Of a stretch of DNA of 12,511 nucleotides, positions 1-6,865 are shown in pieces. Numbering within the stretch: position 1 is the stretch's first letter; each line of letters begins with the position of its first letter. The stretch spans positions 1 through 12,511 of the forward strand of contig NZ_JADAKK010000033.1 of the NCBI RefSeq assembly GCF_020278625.1. The letters are read 5' to 3'. Origin of the DNA: Wolbachia endosymbiont of Mansonella ozzardi. Its GTDB lineage: Bacteria > Pseudomonadota > Alphaproteobacteria > Rickettsiales > Anaplasmataceae. Below the pieces are notes generated by a model. That model saw only the letters and a program-made list of their open reading frames with translations, was not told the DNA's origin and made no database searches. A program made the position numbers and the translations under genes.

Positions 1-25
1 TGTGCAGATTAAAATGACAAGAAAA

Positions 26-240
26 CTTGTATTTGGCGTATTATTGTTTAATTTTCGACTATGTGCACTTCATGTCTTTTTAAAACTTCGGGGTTTTTAC
101 CCATACAAGCTGAAACGCGCTTATAAGTAGTTTAGGACATCACCCAACGCCGGATTTTAAAATAGAGAGTGGAATAACTAGCTAACTTGGGATTTTATTG
201 TCTTTTTTTTCTGCTTGGTAAATTTCTTAAATATTATAGC
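26..240. repeat. Degraded dispersed repeat, copy A
   Basis: No gene is supported in positions 1-511. This part resembles 9231-9592 in the order of short blocks: a CATGT/CATGTTTTT block, then ACGCC followed by a T-rich block, then GTCTTTTTT, then a block ending AAATTTCTTAAATAT. The last block recurs at 333-366 and 9559-9592. Similarity is patchy, as expected of old copies of an intergenic repeat. The family was not identified and no transposase is encoded. The 38-codon frame at 14-130 lies inside this repeat and is not called as a gene. Confidence 0.45.
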
Positions 241-332
241 TTAGACTAGTTGCGTTTAAAAGCAGCTAAATTGCAGCGTTTAAGACATAAAAATACCAAC
301 ACTAAAAATAAATACTGACCAGGGTTCCTTTT

Positions 333-366
333 GCTTTTTTCTCTATTTGATAAATTTCTTAAATAT
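333..366. repeat. T-run plus AAATTTCTTAAATAT block, second copy
   Basis: A T-rich run followed by AAATTTCTTAAATAT repeats the 3' end of the copy at 201-240, and again that at 9559-9592, where one A is missing. It is probably the conserved end of the same dispersed repeat. No coding potential is seen. Confidence 0.5.
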
Positions 367-387
367 CCTCTTGAATTTTATAGCTAA

Positions 388-485
388 CCAGCGTCACTCG
401 CTAGAATGACATCATTGGACTACTTGGATGATATCACTTTGGGGCTTATATCACAATATTCATGCAGTTGTTTAACTGACGCTGG
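388..485. repeat. Inverted-repeat-bounded intergenic segment
   Basis: CCAGCGTCA at 388-396 and TGACGCTGG at 477-485 form a perfect 9-bp inverted repeat around an 80-bp interior. The left end reads on as CACTCGCTAGAATGACA, and the interior contains CTACTTGGATGATATCA (420-436). That resembles the CTACTTGGATGACA part of the palindromic element inserted in pheT. It may be a degraded Wolbachia palindromic repeat or tiny non-autonomous element. There is no obvious target-site duplication. Confidence 0.45.
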
Positions 486-511
486 AATAATGCAAATTGC
501 TAGGCCTGTAG

Positions 512-539
512 TTTACATTTAAATTTTATTTTATATTAT
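512..539 (+). promoter_or_regulatory. Candidate sigma70 promoter of dcd
   Basis: TTTACA (512-517) and TATTAT (534-539) are separated by 16 bp and lie 32 bp upstream of the dcd start. The surroundings are very AT-rich, so chance matches are common. The ribosome-binding site before dcd (AGAGAA) is weak. Confidence 0.4.
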
Positions 540-570
540 TGTAAGTATTACACAACTTTAGAGAACAATT

Positions 571-1128
571 ATGGCCGTTATGCCGGATAAATGGATAAAA
601 GAAAAAGCTGAAAACTTTAGAATGATAAAGCCTTTTGTGGATCACAAAAGCAGTAAAGGTGTTATATCTTTTGGACTATCATCTTATGGATATGATGCAA
701 GAATTGGCAATAAATTCAAGATTTTTACTAACGTCAATTCAGCTGTGGTGGACCCTAAGAATTTTTCCAAGAATAGTTTTATAGATAAGGAAACAGATGT
801 ATGCATAATTCCGCCAAACAGCTTTGCACTTGCAAGTACAGTTGAATATTTTCTTATACCAAGGAATGTACTAGTTATTTGTGTTGGTAAATCAACCTAT
901 GCAAGGTGTGGAATTATAGTAAACGTTACCCCCCTTGAACCTGGATGGGAAGGTCACGTCACACTCGAATTCTCAAACACCACTCCACTTCCTGCAAAAA
1001 TTTACGCTAATGAGGGAGCGTGTCAATTCGTGTTTTTAAGTGGTGAAAGCGAGTGCGAAAAATCATATGATGACATGAGAGGAAAGTATATGAAGCAGTG
1101 CGGCATTACTTTACCGCTGGTTAAGTGA
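571..1128 (+). CDS. dcd: dCTP deaminase
   Basis: This cytosolic enzyme deaminates dCTP to dUTP and ammonia, feeding dUTPase and thymidylate synthesis. The 185 residues match the usual 180-190 of the family. Visible motifs are SYGYDARIG (residues 38-46), the nucleotide-binding GKSTYARCG (106-114), and [11 protein letters not shown] (124-134), whose Glu133 aligns with the catalytic glutamate of the trimeric dCTP deaminase/dUTPase fold. The C-terminal ITLPLV is typical. The start at 571 gives MAVMPDKW; a second ATG at 580 is possible, and the ribosome-binding site does not decide between them. The gene stands alone: a reverse-strand pseudogene follows. Whether it also has dUTPase activity cannot be told from the sequence. 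The frame is intact with no odd residues. Confidence 0.96.
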   Translation: MAVMPDKWIKEKAENFRMIKPFVDHKSSKGVISFGLSSYGYDARIGNKFKIFTNVNSAVVDPKNFSKNSFIDKETDVCIIPPNSFALASTVEYFLIPRNVLVICVGKSTYARCGIIVNVTPLEPGWEGHVTLEFSNTTPLPAKIYANEGACQFVFLSGESECEKSYDDMRGKYMKQCGITLPLVK

Positions 1129-1166
1129 ATTGCTGTAAGAGTGATAGCTTCCACTACCACCCATAA

Positions 1167-2101
1167 TTAGGTTTCATGTTGTCTTGCGCTATTGTGTTGC
1201 TCTATAGATAACATTCTATCATTACCAGATGATAGCATAGTTTGTACTAATTTACTTTGCATTAGCGCTCATTCTGCTTTTTGTATATCATCTCCTTCGC
1301 ACGCACTGAAGCTAAATCCTATGTCTACCAGCTACACTACATGACAATCCCGCAGCAAAAGCAAAATCCTTTCGTTGATTAGTATCATATCCGAAAGCAA
1401 TGCCGCCAACAGCAAAGTGACGATCATTTCCAGCTATTCGAACCACTGCTTTACCGTTTCATATATCATTATTGTTTATATCCTTCACTATAGCAGTCTG
1501 GTCCATAGTCTGCTTACCCTTTCTAGATATTACTTTGTTGCTGGTCGATTATGTGGTAGATTATTAGTTAATGGTTGGCATGAGTTGGCAGTTGGTTAAT
1601 TCTGCTCTGTATTATCTTGTTTCCCTAACTTATTAACTTCTCCTTCAATAAGTTTGCTGTACTCTTCATCATTGTCCACCTTAACTTTATTTACTGTTTG
1701 ATCTTGGTTATCTTCTATATTTGTGTTTTTTTGGTTGAATACGTCTTTATTGATAGCCAGAAAAATGATGAATGGTATAAGTGGAGTTACTAGATTTAGT
1801 ACAATGCACAGAATTATAACCACAGCAGCAACAATATATATTAGAATTCTAGGCTAAACCTTTCACTACTTTAGACAATTTAGAGCCTTCCTTTTGAGCA
1901 CTAGTAGCGCTCAAGAAGAGGTAGGTACAAGCAATTAGTGACCCAGTTATAGCATCGGGGACAATAATTGGAAAAAGCGAAAAAACATTGATTAGTTTTT
2001 TTCCAGAACTAGTTGGCTTATAGTTTTGACTAGCATTAATAATCCATTTTACACTAGATAAGACTCTTGTTACCGTTCTCTTCTAACATTTCAAGTTTCA
2101 T
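1167..2101 (-). pseudogene. Decayed membrane protein gene
   Basis: A chain of reading frames on the minus strand appears to be one broken gene. From ATG 2101: MKLEMLEE, a shift to TVTRVLSSVKWIINASQNYK and on through a hydrophobic stretch (FPIIVPDAITGSLIACTYLF) to KVVKGLA. A shift near 1851-1856 leads to ILIYIVAAVVIILCIVLN and LVTPLIPFIIFLAIN, a strong membrane segment, then a polar acidic stretch ending DNTEQN at TAA 1596. The same frame continues (PTANSCQPLTNN), then shifts to KGKQTMDQTAIVKDINNND, passes a TGA, and gives VRIAGNDRHFAVGGIAFGYD. It shifts again to IGFSFSACEGDDIQKAE, passes a TGA, and reads LVQTMLSSGNDRM to TAA 1167. At least three shifts and three internal stops mean no full product. 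The 75-residue open stretch (1596-1823, GTG start) is only a part of it. I do not recognise the family. It has at least two likely membrane segments. Confidence 0.6.
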
Positions 2102-2373
2102 TTCCACTACCAGCCTTTATAATAATACTGAACTATACTAGTATTCAATATAAAGTTAAGCAAATTTTGCATTTTTAGTTATCACAGATCCATAATAATA
2201 TGACTCGCTGTGCGCTCTTCTTAAGAAAAGCTCTGATTAGTTACCATAAGTAACTGAATTTATTGGTTATTTTCTTGCCAAATGGATGCCAAAAAAAACT
2301 GTATTAATCTAAATAGTATATAAGGTTCAAAAAGTCTCGATTTTTTGATTCGAGCAAAGCTGCCTAAGTAGAT
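2102..2373. other. Gene-free spacer
   Basis: No coding frame or RNA gene is recognised here. The only structure seen is CTCGA (2336-2340) and TCGAG (2350-2354) around TTTTTTGAT, a short 5-bp hairpin of doubtful meaning. The segment separates the membrane-protein pseudogene from the toxin-antitoxin cluster. Confidence 0.4.
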
Positions 2374-2414
2374 AATGGATTAGGAAAAGAGGCTATATAA
2401 AAATATATTTAAAG
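2374..2414. repeat. Inter-module repeat, fragment 1
   Basis: This is a partial copy of the spacer that lies between the toxin-antitoxin modules: AATGGATTAGGAAAAGAGG followed by CTATATAAAAATATATTTAA. The matching segments are at 2992-3030 and 3584-3622. It lies downstream of toxin 1 and suggests the array once continued, or that the repeat is the 3' end of each unit. Confidence 0.6.
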
Positions 2415-2428
2415 TTTTGGTAGTAAAT

Positions 2429-2708
2429 CTAACAATCCCGCCTGATTATAAAGTTATCTCTATGTCCTGCTGCAACGAGAAGTACTTTGCGTTTTGAAAT
2501 ATTCACATGATAGATAAGACGATATTTATCGAATCTTAGTCTTCCATATCCTCGTAATTTAGCACGTAATGGTTTACCGACTTTAGTTGGTTTAACTTTA
2601 AGCTCCTCTTCTATAGCTTTTTTAACAGCAGATTTTGTCTCTTCTGGCAGAGCTGGAAAATCCTTTTCAGCATACCTCTTTGAAAGCTCAATTTTGTAAA
2701 TACTTCAC
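2429..2708 (-). pseudogene. RelE/ParE-type toxin, copy 1, start region broken
   Basis: The body of a RelE-superfamily mRNA-interferase or gyrase-type toxin is intact. It reads YKIELSKRYAEKDFPALP, then KAIEEELKVKPTKVGKPL, RGYGRLRFDKYRLIYHV, and VLLVAAGHRDNF near the end. GYGRLRFDKYRLIY and the VAAGHR strand are family hallmarks. The ancestral start was probably GTG at 2706-2708, overlapping the antitoxin stop by 4 bp (GTGA). After GTG-AAG-TAT an apparent extra TTAC shifts the frame, so the body has no ATG, GTG or TTG start and is preceded directly by TGA. Translation from ATT would be needed to make it. I call it a pseudogene, but it has the least damaged toxin body of the three copies. Confidence 0.75.
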
Positions 2709-2925
2709 CCCTGTTCTAAGTCTTCATACTTAATTGTTTCTGAGCCTGAAGCTTCACATTCCTTAACAATATCAGCTAATGCAATTTCCTTTACCTCACA
2801 TTCTATCTCTTCTAAAATTAGCCTCTTTGCTAATTTTTGAACAGGCTCCTTGGTAACTTCAGCTAGTCTAGTAAGGTGTGTGAAGTTTTTCGATCAAGAG
2901 CTATGTTAATTCCTGAACCTGCCAT
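2705..2925 (-). pseudogene. Antitoxin of toxin 1 (ribbon-helix-helix-like), one-base deletion
   Basis: ATG 2923-2925 gives MAGSGINIALDR; then the frame is lost. If one A is added to the five-A run (2886-2890, plus-strand T run) the protein continues KNFTHLTRLAEVTKEPVQKL, with KRLILEEIECEVKEIAL and ETIKYEDLEQG at the end, 73 residues in all. The length, the small N-terminal strand, the following helices and the 4-bp overlap with a RelE-type toxin suggest an antitoxin, probably ribbon-helix-helix. The DNA-binding fold is inferred, not shown. A single-base homopolymer deletion could also be a sequencing or assembly error. Confidence 0.7.
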
Positions 2926-2929
2926 AAGC

Positions 2930-3034
2930 TTTACCAAAGTCTATTACTGTAGTTAGTGTACAACATTTCTTTTAATTTTTCAATAAAGAAAGTGGATAAG
3001 GAGAAGGAGCTGTATAAAAATACATTTAATTGTC
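2930..3034. repeat. Inter-module repeat, copy 2 (upstream of antitoxin 1)
   Basis: On the minus strand this holds the leader of antitoxin 1, including GTAATAGACTTTGGTAAAGC just before ATG. On the plus strand it contains TTTTTCAATAAAGAAAGTGG, then TGTATAAAAATACATTTAA. The order and sequence match 3520-3627, showing that leader and spacer were duplicated together with the genes. Positions 3035-3046 complete the gap to toxin 2. Confidence 0.7.
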
Positions 3035-3046
3035 TACAGATATATT

Positions 3047-3311
3047 TATCTATCGTAGATAGTATCTCTATGTCCTATCTCTGTGACAATTACTGTGTAT
3101 TTTGACTGACTTACTTGCAAACCAAGCGATAGTTACCTACTCTTAACCTCCTACGCCCTTTTAAACTATAATATAGTGGTTCACCAAGGTTTATTGGATC
3201 AACTGTAAATCGTTCATTTATTGCCTTTACGATCCCCACTTTATTGTTTTTTGGAAGATTTGGGAGACCTTCCCTGATAACTTTTCCTACGAAGATAATA
3301 GTGTATCCCAA
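3047..3311 (-). pseudogene. RelE-type toxin, copy 2, C-terminus frameshifted
   Basis: The open part runs from TTG 3309-3311 to TAA at 3111 (66 residues): MGYTIIFVGKVIREGLPNLP, then INERFTVDPINLGEPLYYSL and KGRRRLRVGNYRLV. In a neighbouring frame the tail resumes as QSKYTVIVTEIGHRDTIYDR and stops at 3047-3049, which is the normal RelE end (VxxIGHRxxIY). One shift near 3119 therefore removes the last strands, which in RelE toxins carry catalytic or RNA-contacting residues. The toxin start lies inside the antitoxin 3' end, an overlap of about 25 bp, as is common in such pairs. The 66-residue product, if made, would probably be inactive. Confidence 0.75.
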
Positions 3312-3517
3312 TCTACATCTTCACTTTTAATCACTTCCACGCCTTCAACATCACGCTCATCAGAGATTTTAGATACTAGAAAATCTTCTATTTCACGATC
3401 TACTGCTTCTCTAAATAGCCTTTCCGCTAGTTCTTGAGTAGTCTGCTTAGTGAGCACAACCAGTTTAGCAAAATGCTATAGAGTTTCTTTACTGAAAGCT
3501 ACATTAGCGTTTGCCAT
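3287..3517 (-). pseudogene. Antitoxin of toxin 2, internal amber stop
   Basis: From ATG 3515-3517 the frame is MANANVAFSKETL, TAG at codon 14 (3476-3478), then HFAKLVVLTKQTTQELAERL, REAVDREIEDFLVSKI and VEVIKSEDVDWDTLLSS to TAG at 3287-3289, 76 sense and stop-replaced codons in one frame. The stop is consistent with CAG to TAG. It aligns with the other two antitoxins over TKxxxxxLAxRL. No ATG lies soon after the stop in frame, though GTG 3457-ish codons (VVL region) could allow reinitiation. Probable ribbon-helix-helix antitoxin remnant. Confidence 0.72.
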
Positions 3518-3519
3518 AA

Positions 3520-3627
3520 GTTTTACTGAAGTCTATTACTATAGTTAGTATACAACATTTTCCTTTTAATTTTTCAATAAAGAAAATGGATCAGGAAAAG
3601 GGGTGTGTAGAAATACATTTAATGTTC
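3520..3627. repeat. Inter-module repeat, copy 3 (upstream of antitoxin 2)
   Basis: This closely matches 2930-3034: the antitoxin leader GTAATAGACTTCAGTAAAAC (minus strand), TTTTTCAATAAAGAAAATGG (plus strand), and AGAAATACATTTAATG. It marks the boundary between tandem units of about 600 bp. Confidence 0.7.
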
Positions 3628-3628
3628 A

Positions 3629-3911
3629 CTACAGTAAATTCAATGTTGTCTTATCATAGAAGTTCTTTCTGTATCCTACTGAAGCAGTAATTATCTTATG
3701 TTCTGCATGTTTAGCGGTACACAACAGGCAATCTCTAGTCCTTAGGCTTCTCTATATTCTTTCAATTTTCCACTTAACAGCTTACCGACCTTAAATGGAT
3801 TAGCTGCAATTTTATCCTCTATGAGTTTTCTTATTTTTTTTCTTATTTCTGGCGATAAGGGAAGAAAATCTTTTTTAAGAATTCTTCTCGGGTGCCAACA
3901 TCATACTTCAT
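3629..3911 (-). pseudogene. RelE-type toxin, copy 3, multiply frameshifted
   Basis: ATG 3909-3911 gives MKYDVGTREEF and then leaves frame. A second frame carries RRILKKDFLPLSPEIRKKIR, LIEDKIAANPFKVGKLLSGK and LKEYREA up to a TAA. A third frame carries RDCLLCTAKHAEHKIITASV followed by GYRKNFYDKTTL, the RelE-like end. NPFKVGKLLSGKLKEY aligns with KPTKVGKPLRAKLRGY of copy 1. At least two shifts make it clearly non-functional; it is the most eroded of the three. Confidence 0.7.
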
Positions 3912-3914
3912 AAT

Positions 3915-4159
3915 TTATGGTTTTGCTTCTTGCGGATAATATGTACCCTAGTCTACATTCCCACTCCTAATCACCCACGCATCATGAGAATCAGTTTCCT
4001 TGATAATTCTAGAAAGCACGATATTTTCAATTTCACACTCAATTCCATCTATGACTAACCTTTTTGCTAGTTTTTCAACGGACTCTTTATTGAATGCAGC
4101 TAGCTGAGTATATGTAAAGCTTTTGAATTAAGGGTTATAACAACCTTTGAATCCGCCAT
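3915..4159 (-). pseudogene. Antitoxin of toxin 3, frameshift and stop
   Basis: ATG 4157-4159 gives MADSKVVITLNSK; then the frame breaks. Adding one A to the AAAA run (4121-4124 on the plus strand) gives SFTYTQLAAFNKESVEKLAK, RLVIDGIECEIENIVLSRII and on to GNVD, where TAG replaces the TGG seen in copy 2 (DVDWDT). The frame then ends at TAA 3915-3917, three bases before the toxin ATG. It has two lesions, and aligns with antitoxins 1 and 2 around KLAKRL. Confidence 0.7.
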
Positions 4160-4162
4160 GAG

Positions 4163-4226
4163 TTTTACCGAAGTCTATTACTATAATAATTCTACAATAT
4201 CTTTCTGAATTTCTCAATAAAAAAAA
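4163..4226. repeat. Inter-module repeat, diverged copy 4 (upstream of antitoxin 3)
   Basis: The antitoxin leader GTAATAGACTTCGGTAAAAC is kept almost exactly, and the next part (TTTCTCAATAAAAAAAAG on the plus strand) is still recognisable, but the GTATAAAAATACATTTAA part has gone. It is the upstream edge of the array. The remaining 80 bp to the pheT stop hold no feature I recognise. Confidence 0.6.
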
Positions 4227-4308
4227 GTTGTTAATATGCATAACAATTACATTAAAATACATACCATAGTAACTTTTGTTAGTGATACTCATAGCTGCAA
4301 AGTTAAAA

Positions 4309-6753
4309 TTAGCTATGCCTCAAAACCCCCCCGGTATTTTCACGTACTAAGTTAACTATAGCACCTGATTCTTTTCGGATTTCCTCTTCGGTTAAAGTGT
4401 GAGTTGGAGAACAGAAAGTAACTGATAATGCTATGGACATCTTATTCGATTCCATATTATCCCTATGGTATACATCAAACACTAAAACCTCAGTGATGAG
4501 ATCTGAACTTTTTTTCACCATATTGATTATATTACCTGCTGCTACATCTTTATTTACAATAAACGCAAAGTCGCGTTTTACACTTTGGTATTTATAATCG
4601 GTGAACTTTTTTCTACTTACAGGTAAATTTCTGATATCTTCTAATATCAACTCAAATCCTACAACTCTTTGCTTGATATCAAAAAAATCCAGTATGCTTG
4701 GATGCAGTTTCCCAAAATGACCAACTATTTTACTTCCAAAAGATAAGGTACCTGACTTTCCTGGGTGGTAATATTCTTTTTCTGCTCTCTCTATCGTTAA
4801 ATTATCACAATCGACATTAAAGAATTCCAAAGCTGTTATAAGATCAGCCTTTGCGTCAAAAATATCTATTTTCCTGTCGATATTATAATGGTTTCTTGGC
4901 AAATTATTTCCTGACCTAATTCCACTTAAAACATACTTAGGCTGATTGAGACTATCGTACACTGGTCCAATCTCAAAAATTGCAAGATCAGACGTTCCAT
5001 GGGCAATATTGTCTGCAGTAATTTGCAATAAATTTGGTATAACACTTGGCCTCATTATGTTAAAGTTGCTATTAAATGGATTGTCGATAACAAACAACTT
5101 ATCTGAGTAACCAAGCTTTTCAGCTATTGATTCACTCATAAAAGACCAAGTAAACACTTCATAAAATCCTCTACTTGTCATTAAAATGCGCAAATCATCG
5201 TGCGCATTAGTTTCTGTCTCAATATTTCCTGTTAGTGGTTCTTCCTTTATTTTATCATAGCCATATATTCTCACTACCTCTTCCACTAGGTCAGCAGGTA
5301 TGGCAACGTCTGGTCTCCAGCTTGGTACTTGTACACTCCAATTATTCTCAGTTTTTTTATCAATGCTAAATCCTAATTTTGTTAAAATATCAAATGTCTC
5401 GTCAGGCGATGCAGATACACTTCCAAACTTGTTTATGTCTTGATAGTTAAGGTTTATCTTGGTACTATTCCAGCATATTCTTTTCTGGATCCCAGTATCA
5501 GCTACTTGGATGACAGAGGTGTGCTCCTTATATAAATTGCCAGCAGACACCACACTTGAGGCTTCTCCACCACATAACTCTAAAATCATCCAAGCTGCAA
5601 GGCTTAGTCCATCAAGAGTGAATCCAGGGTCAACTGAACGTGCAAATCTGTAACTTGAATCTGTGGAGATGCCGAGCTGCCTTGAAGATTTAGTAGTAGA
5701 GATAGGGTCAAACCAAGCAGACTCTAAAAAGATATCTGTAGTCTCAAGCGTGCATTTGCTACACTTGCCACCTATAATTCCAGCAATTGCATGAATATTT
5801 TTATCATCAGAAATAACATTTATGTCTTTATTTAATAAGTATTCTTTATCGTTTAAATCAGTAAATTTTTCTCCGCTATTTGCTTTGCGTACTACAAGCT
5901 CTCCTTCTATCTTTTTTGCATCATATGCGTGCATTGGGCGGCCAAAAGATATCATAATATAATTAGTAATATCAACTATTGCAGAAGTGGAACGCATTCC
6001 TATCGATTGCAGCCTATCTTTTAGCCATTTTGGGCTTTCCCTATTTTTTACACTGGCAATGTATGTTCCACTAATAAAACTTTCTCCGTCAGTGACTTTG
6101 ACATTTATAGAAGAATTCCTTTTCATCAAGGTAGCCAAAAACTGGGATTTATCTTGGATTCCAGAGTCAAGCGCTGGAATGACACCAAAGCAAGTTAAAG
6201 CCTTTAACGTTCCAATTCCAGTTGCTGCCAAATCGCGGGCTATTCCATAAACGCCTAGGCAGTCTCCGCGGTTTGGAGTAACGTTTATATCAATTACAGG
6301 ATCACAATTGAAAAATTTGTCTCCTACTTTATAATCATCAGAAAGCTCAATTATTCCTTCACTTTCTTCTTGCACCAGCGCGAGTTCAGAAGCAGAGCAG
6401 AGCATTCCTTCACTTAGCACTCCTCGTATTTTTGTGGGCTTAATTGTAAAATCACTTTCTGGCAATGTGCTACCAAGAGACGCAAGTACAGTTTTCATGC
6501 CTCCTCTGACATTGCTTGCCCCACAAACTATCTGCAGGACTTTACTTCCATCGTCTACTTTACATAGTTTTAACTTATCAGCATTTGGATAGGGCACGAC
6601 TTCTAATACTTTTGCAATAACAAACCCAGCCGATTTGGCATTATCGATTACATCTTCTACTTCCAACCCTATGTGAGTTAACTTATCGGTAATTTCTTCT
6701 AAACTAACATTGGTTTCTAAGTGTTCTAGCAACCAAGATAATGTGAATTTCAT
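4309..6753 (-). CDS. pheT: Phenylalanyl-tRNA synthetase beta subunit, with two insertions
   Basis: PheT pairs with PheS in the cytosolic alpha2beta2 enzyme that charges tRNA-Phe. With the ATG at 6751-6753 the protein is [15 protein letters not shown]..., 814 residues, slightly above the usual 790-800. A TTG 18 bp upstream is open but would be nearly leaderless from the candidate promoter. In order: N-terminal part, OB-fold tRNA-binding region (about 38-150, [15 protein letters not shown]), editing domains B3/B4 (about 213-390), B5 (about 430-490, ILTKLGF and VPSWRPDV), the catalytic-like class II core ([10 protein letters not shown], later FEIGPVYD and YHPGKSG), and the C-terminal ferredoxin-fold anticodon-binding domain (about 718-812, [11 protein letters not shown] to VLR). 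Residues 187-212 and 413-431 look like in-frame palindromic-element insertions at domain junctions. pheS is not adjacent. The frame is otherwise intact. Confidence 0.96.
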   Translation of the reverse strand: MKFTLSWLLEHLETNVSLEEITDKLTHIGLEVEDVIDNAKSAGFVIAKVLEVVPYPNADKLKLCKVDDGSKVLQIVCGASNVRGGMKTVLASLGSTLPESDFTIKPTKIRGVLSEGMLCSASELALVQEESEGIIELSDDYKVGDKFFNCDPVIDINVTPNRGDCLGVYGIARDLAATGIGTLKALTCFGVIPALDSGIQDKSQFLATLMKRNSSINVKVTDGESFISGTYIASVKNRESPKWLKDRLQSIGMRSTSAIVDITNYIMISFGRPMHAYDAKKIEGELVVRKANSGEKFTDLNDKEYLLNKDINVISDDKNIHAIAGIIGGKCSKCTLETTDIFLESAWFDPISTTKSSRQLGISTDSSYRFARSVDPGFTLDGLSLAAWMILELCGGEASSVVSAGNLYKEHTSVIQVADTGIQKRICWNSTKINLNYQDINKFGSVSASPDETFDILTKLGFSIDKKTENNWSVQVPSWRPDVAIPADLVEEVVRIYGYDKIKEEPLTGNIETETNAHDDLRILMTSRGFYEVFTWSFMSESIAEKLGYSDKLFVIDNPFNSNFNIMRPSVIPNLLQITADNIAHGTSDLAIFEIGPVYDSLNQPKYVLSGIRSGNNLPRNHYNIDRKIDIFDAKADLITALEFFNVDCDNLTIERAEKEYYHPGKSGTLSFGSKIVGHFGKLHPSILDFFDIKQRVVGFELILEDIRNLPVSRKKFTDYKYQSVKRDFAFIVNKDVAAGNIINMVKKSSDLITEVLVFDVYHRDNMESNKMSIALSVTFCSPTHTLTEEEIRKESGAIVNLVRENTGGVLRHS
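5461..5517 (-). repeat. Wolbachia-type palindromic element inside pheT (B5 edge)
   Basis: It encodes [19 protein letters not shown] (19 residues, 413-431 of PheT) between KEHT and [12 protein letters not shown]. The plus strand reads CTGGATCCCAGTATCAGC then TACTTGGATGACA (5485-5515). A near-palindrome CTGGATCCCAG is visible, and ATTCCAG (5467-5473) faces CTGGATC. VADTGIQ is a peptide I know as recurrent in Wolbachia proteins through in-frame palindromic insertions. The exact borders are inferred from where ordinary PheT sequence resumes. Confidence 0.75.
6118..6195 (-). repeat. Wolbachia-type palindromic element inside pheT (before B3)
   Basis: It encodes a 26-residue stretch (187-212 of PheT) that starts [18 protein letters not shown] and ends ATLMKR, between GIGTLKAL and [18 protein letters not shown] (6158-6164) and CTGGAAT (6174-6180) form a perfect 7-bp inverted repeat with a 9-bp loop, and GACA follows as in other copies. 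[11 protein letters not shown] is the same kind of coding palindromic repeat. The 26-residue size is an estimate; the certain core is 11 residues. Confidence 0.75.
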
Positions 6754-6778
6754 CGATCCCAAGAGAAACAAAAAAGCT

Positions 6779-6807
6779 ATTGTAATATAAAATGTAGTGC
6801 TTTTAAA
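6779..6807 (-). promoter_or_regulatory. Candidate promoter of pheT
   Basis: On the minus strand TTTAAA (6802-6807) and TACAAT (6779-6784) are 17 bp apart. Transcription would begin about 20 bases before the ATG at 6753, which supports that start over the TTG at 6771. The matches are modest and the region is AT-rich. Confidence 0.35.
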
Positions 6808-6826
6808 GTTTGTTGTAGTGGAATAC

Positions 6827-6853
6827 TTCTACATCACGAGCAATGATGTAGAA
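6827..6853. terminator. Perfect 10-bp hairpin after the 95-residue gene
   Basis: TTCTACATCA (6827-6836) and TGATGTAGAA (6844-6853) form a perfect stem with a 7-base loop. It starts 12 bp beyond the stop of the 95-residue gene and 20 bp before the pheT promoter candidate. No T-run follows on either strand, so an intrinsic terminator is only one reading; an mRNA 3'-end stabiliser or a protein site is also possible. Confidence 0.45.
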
Positions 6854-6865
6854 ATTATCGTAATT

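Noticed and set aside
14..130. 38-codon frame starting MTRKLVFGVLLF
   Set aside because: It lies in a dispersed repeat, has no ribosome-binding site, and the matching repeat at 9231 onward does not preserve the frame.
1375..1599. 74-codon plus-strand frame
   Set aside because: It is antisense to the glycine-rich part of the minus-strand pseudogene, has no ribosome-binding site and has low-complexity, unfamiliar sequence.
2320..2360. Possible tRNA (GGTTCAAAA near a short hairpin)
   Set aside because: No cloverleaf, acceptor stem or anticodon arm could be built.
2300..4260. CRISPR-like array
   Set aside because: The repeated units are about 600 bp and encode toxin and antitoxin remnants; there are no short regular repeats with unique spacers.
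5459..6250. Plus-strand frames inside pheT
   Set aside because: They are antisense to pheT; their openness near 6118-6195 and 5461-5517 comes partly from the palindromic elements.
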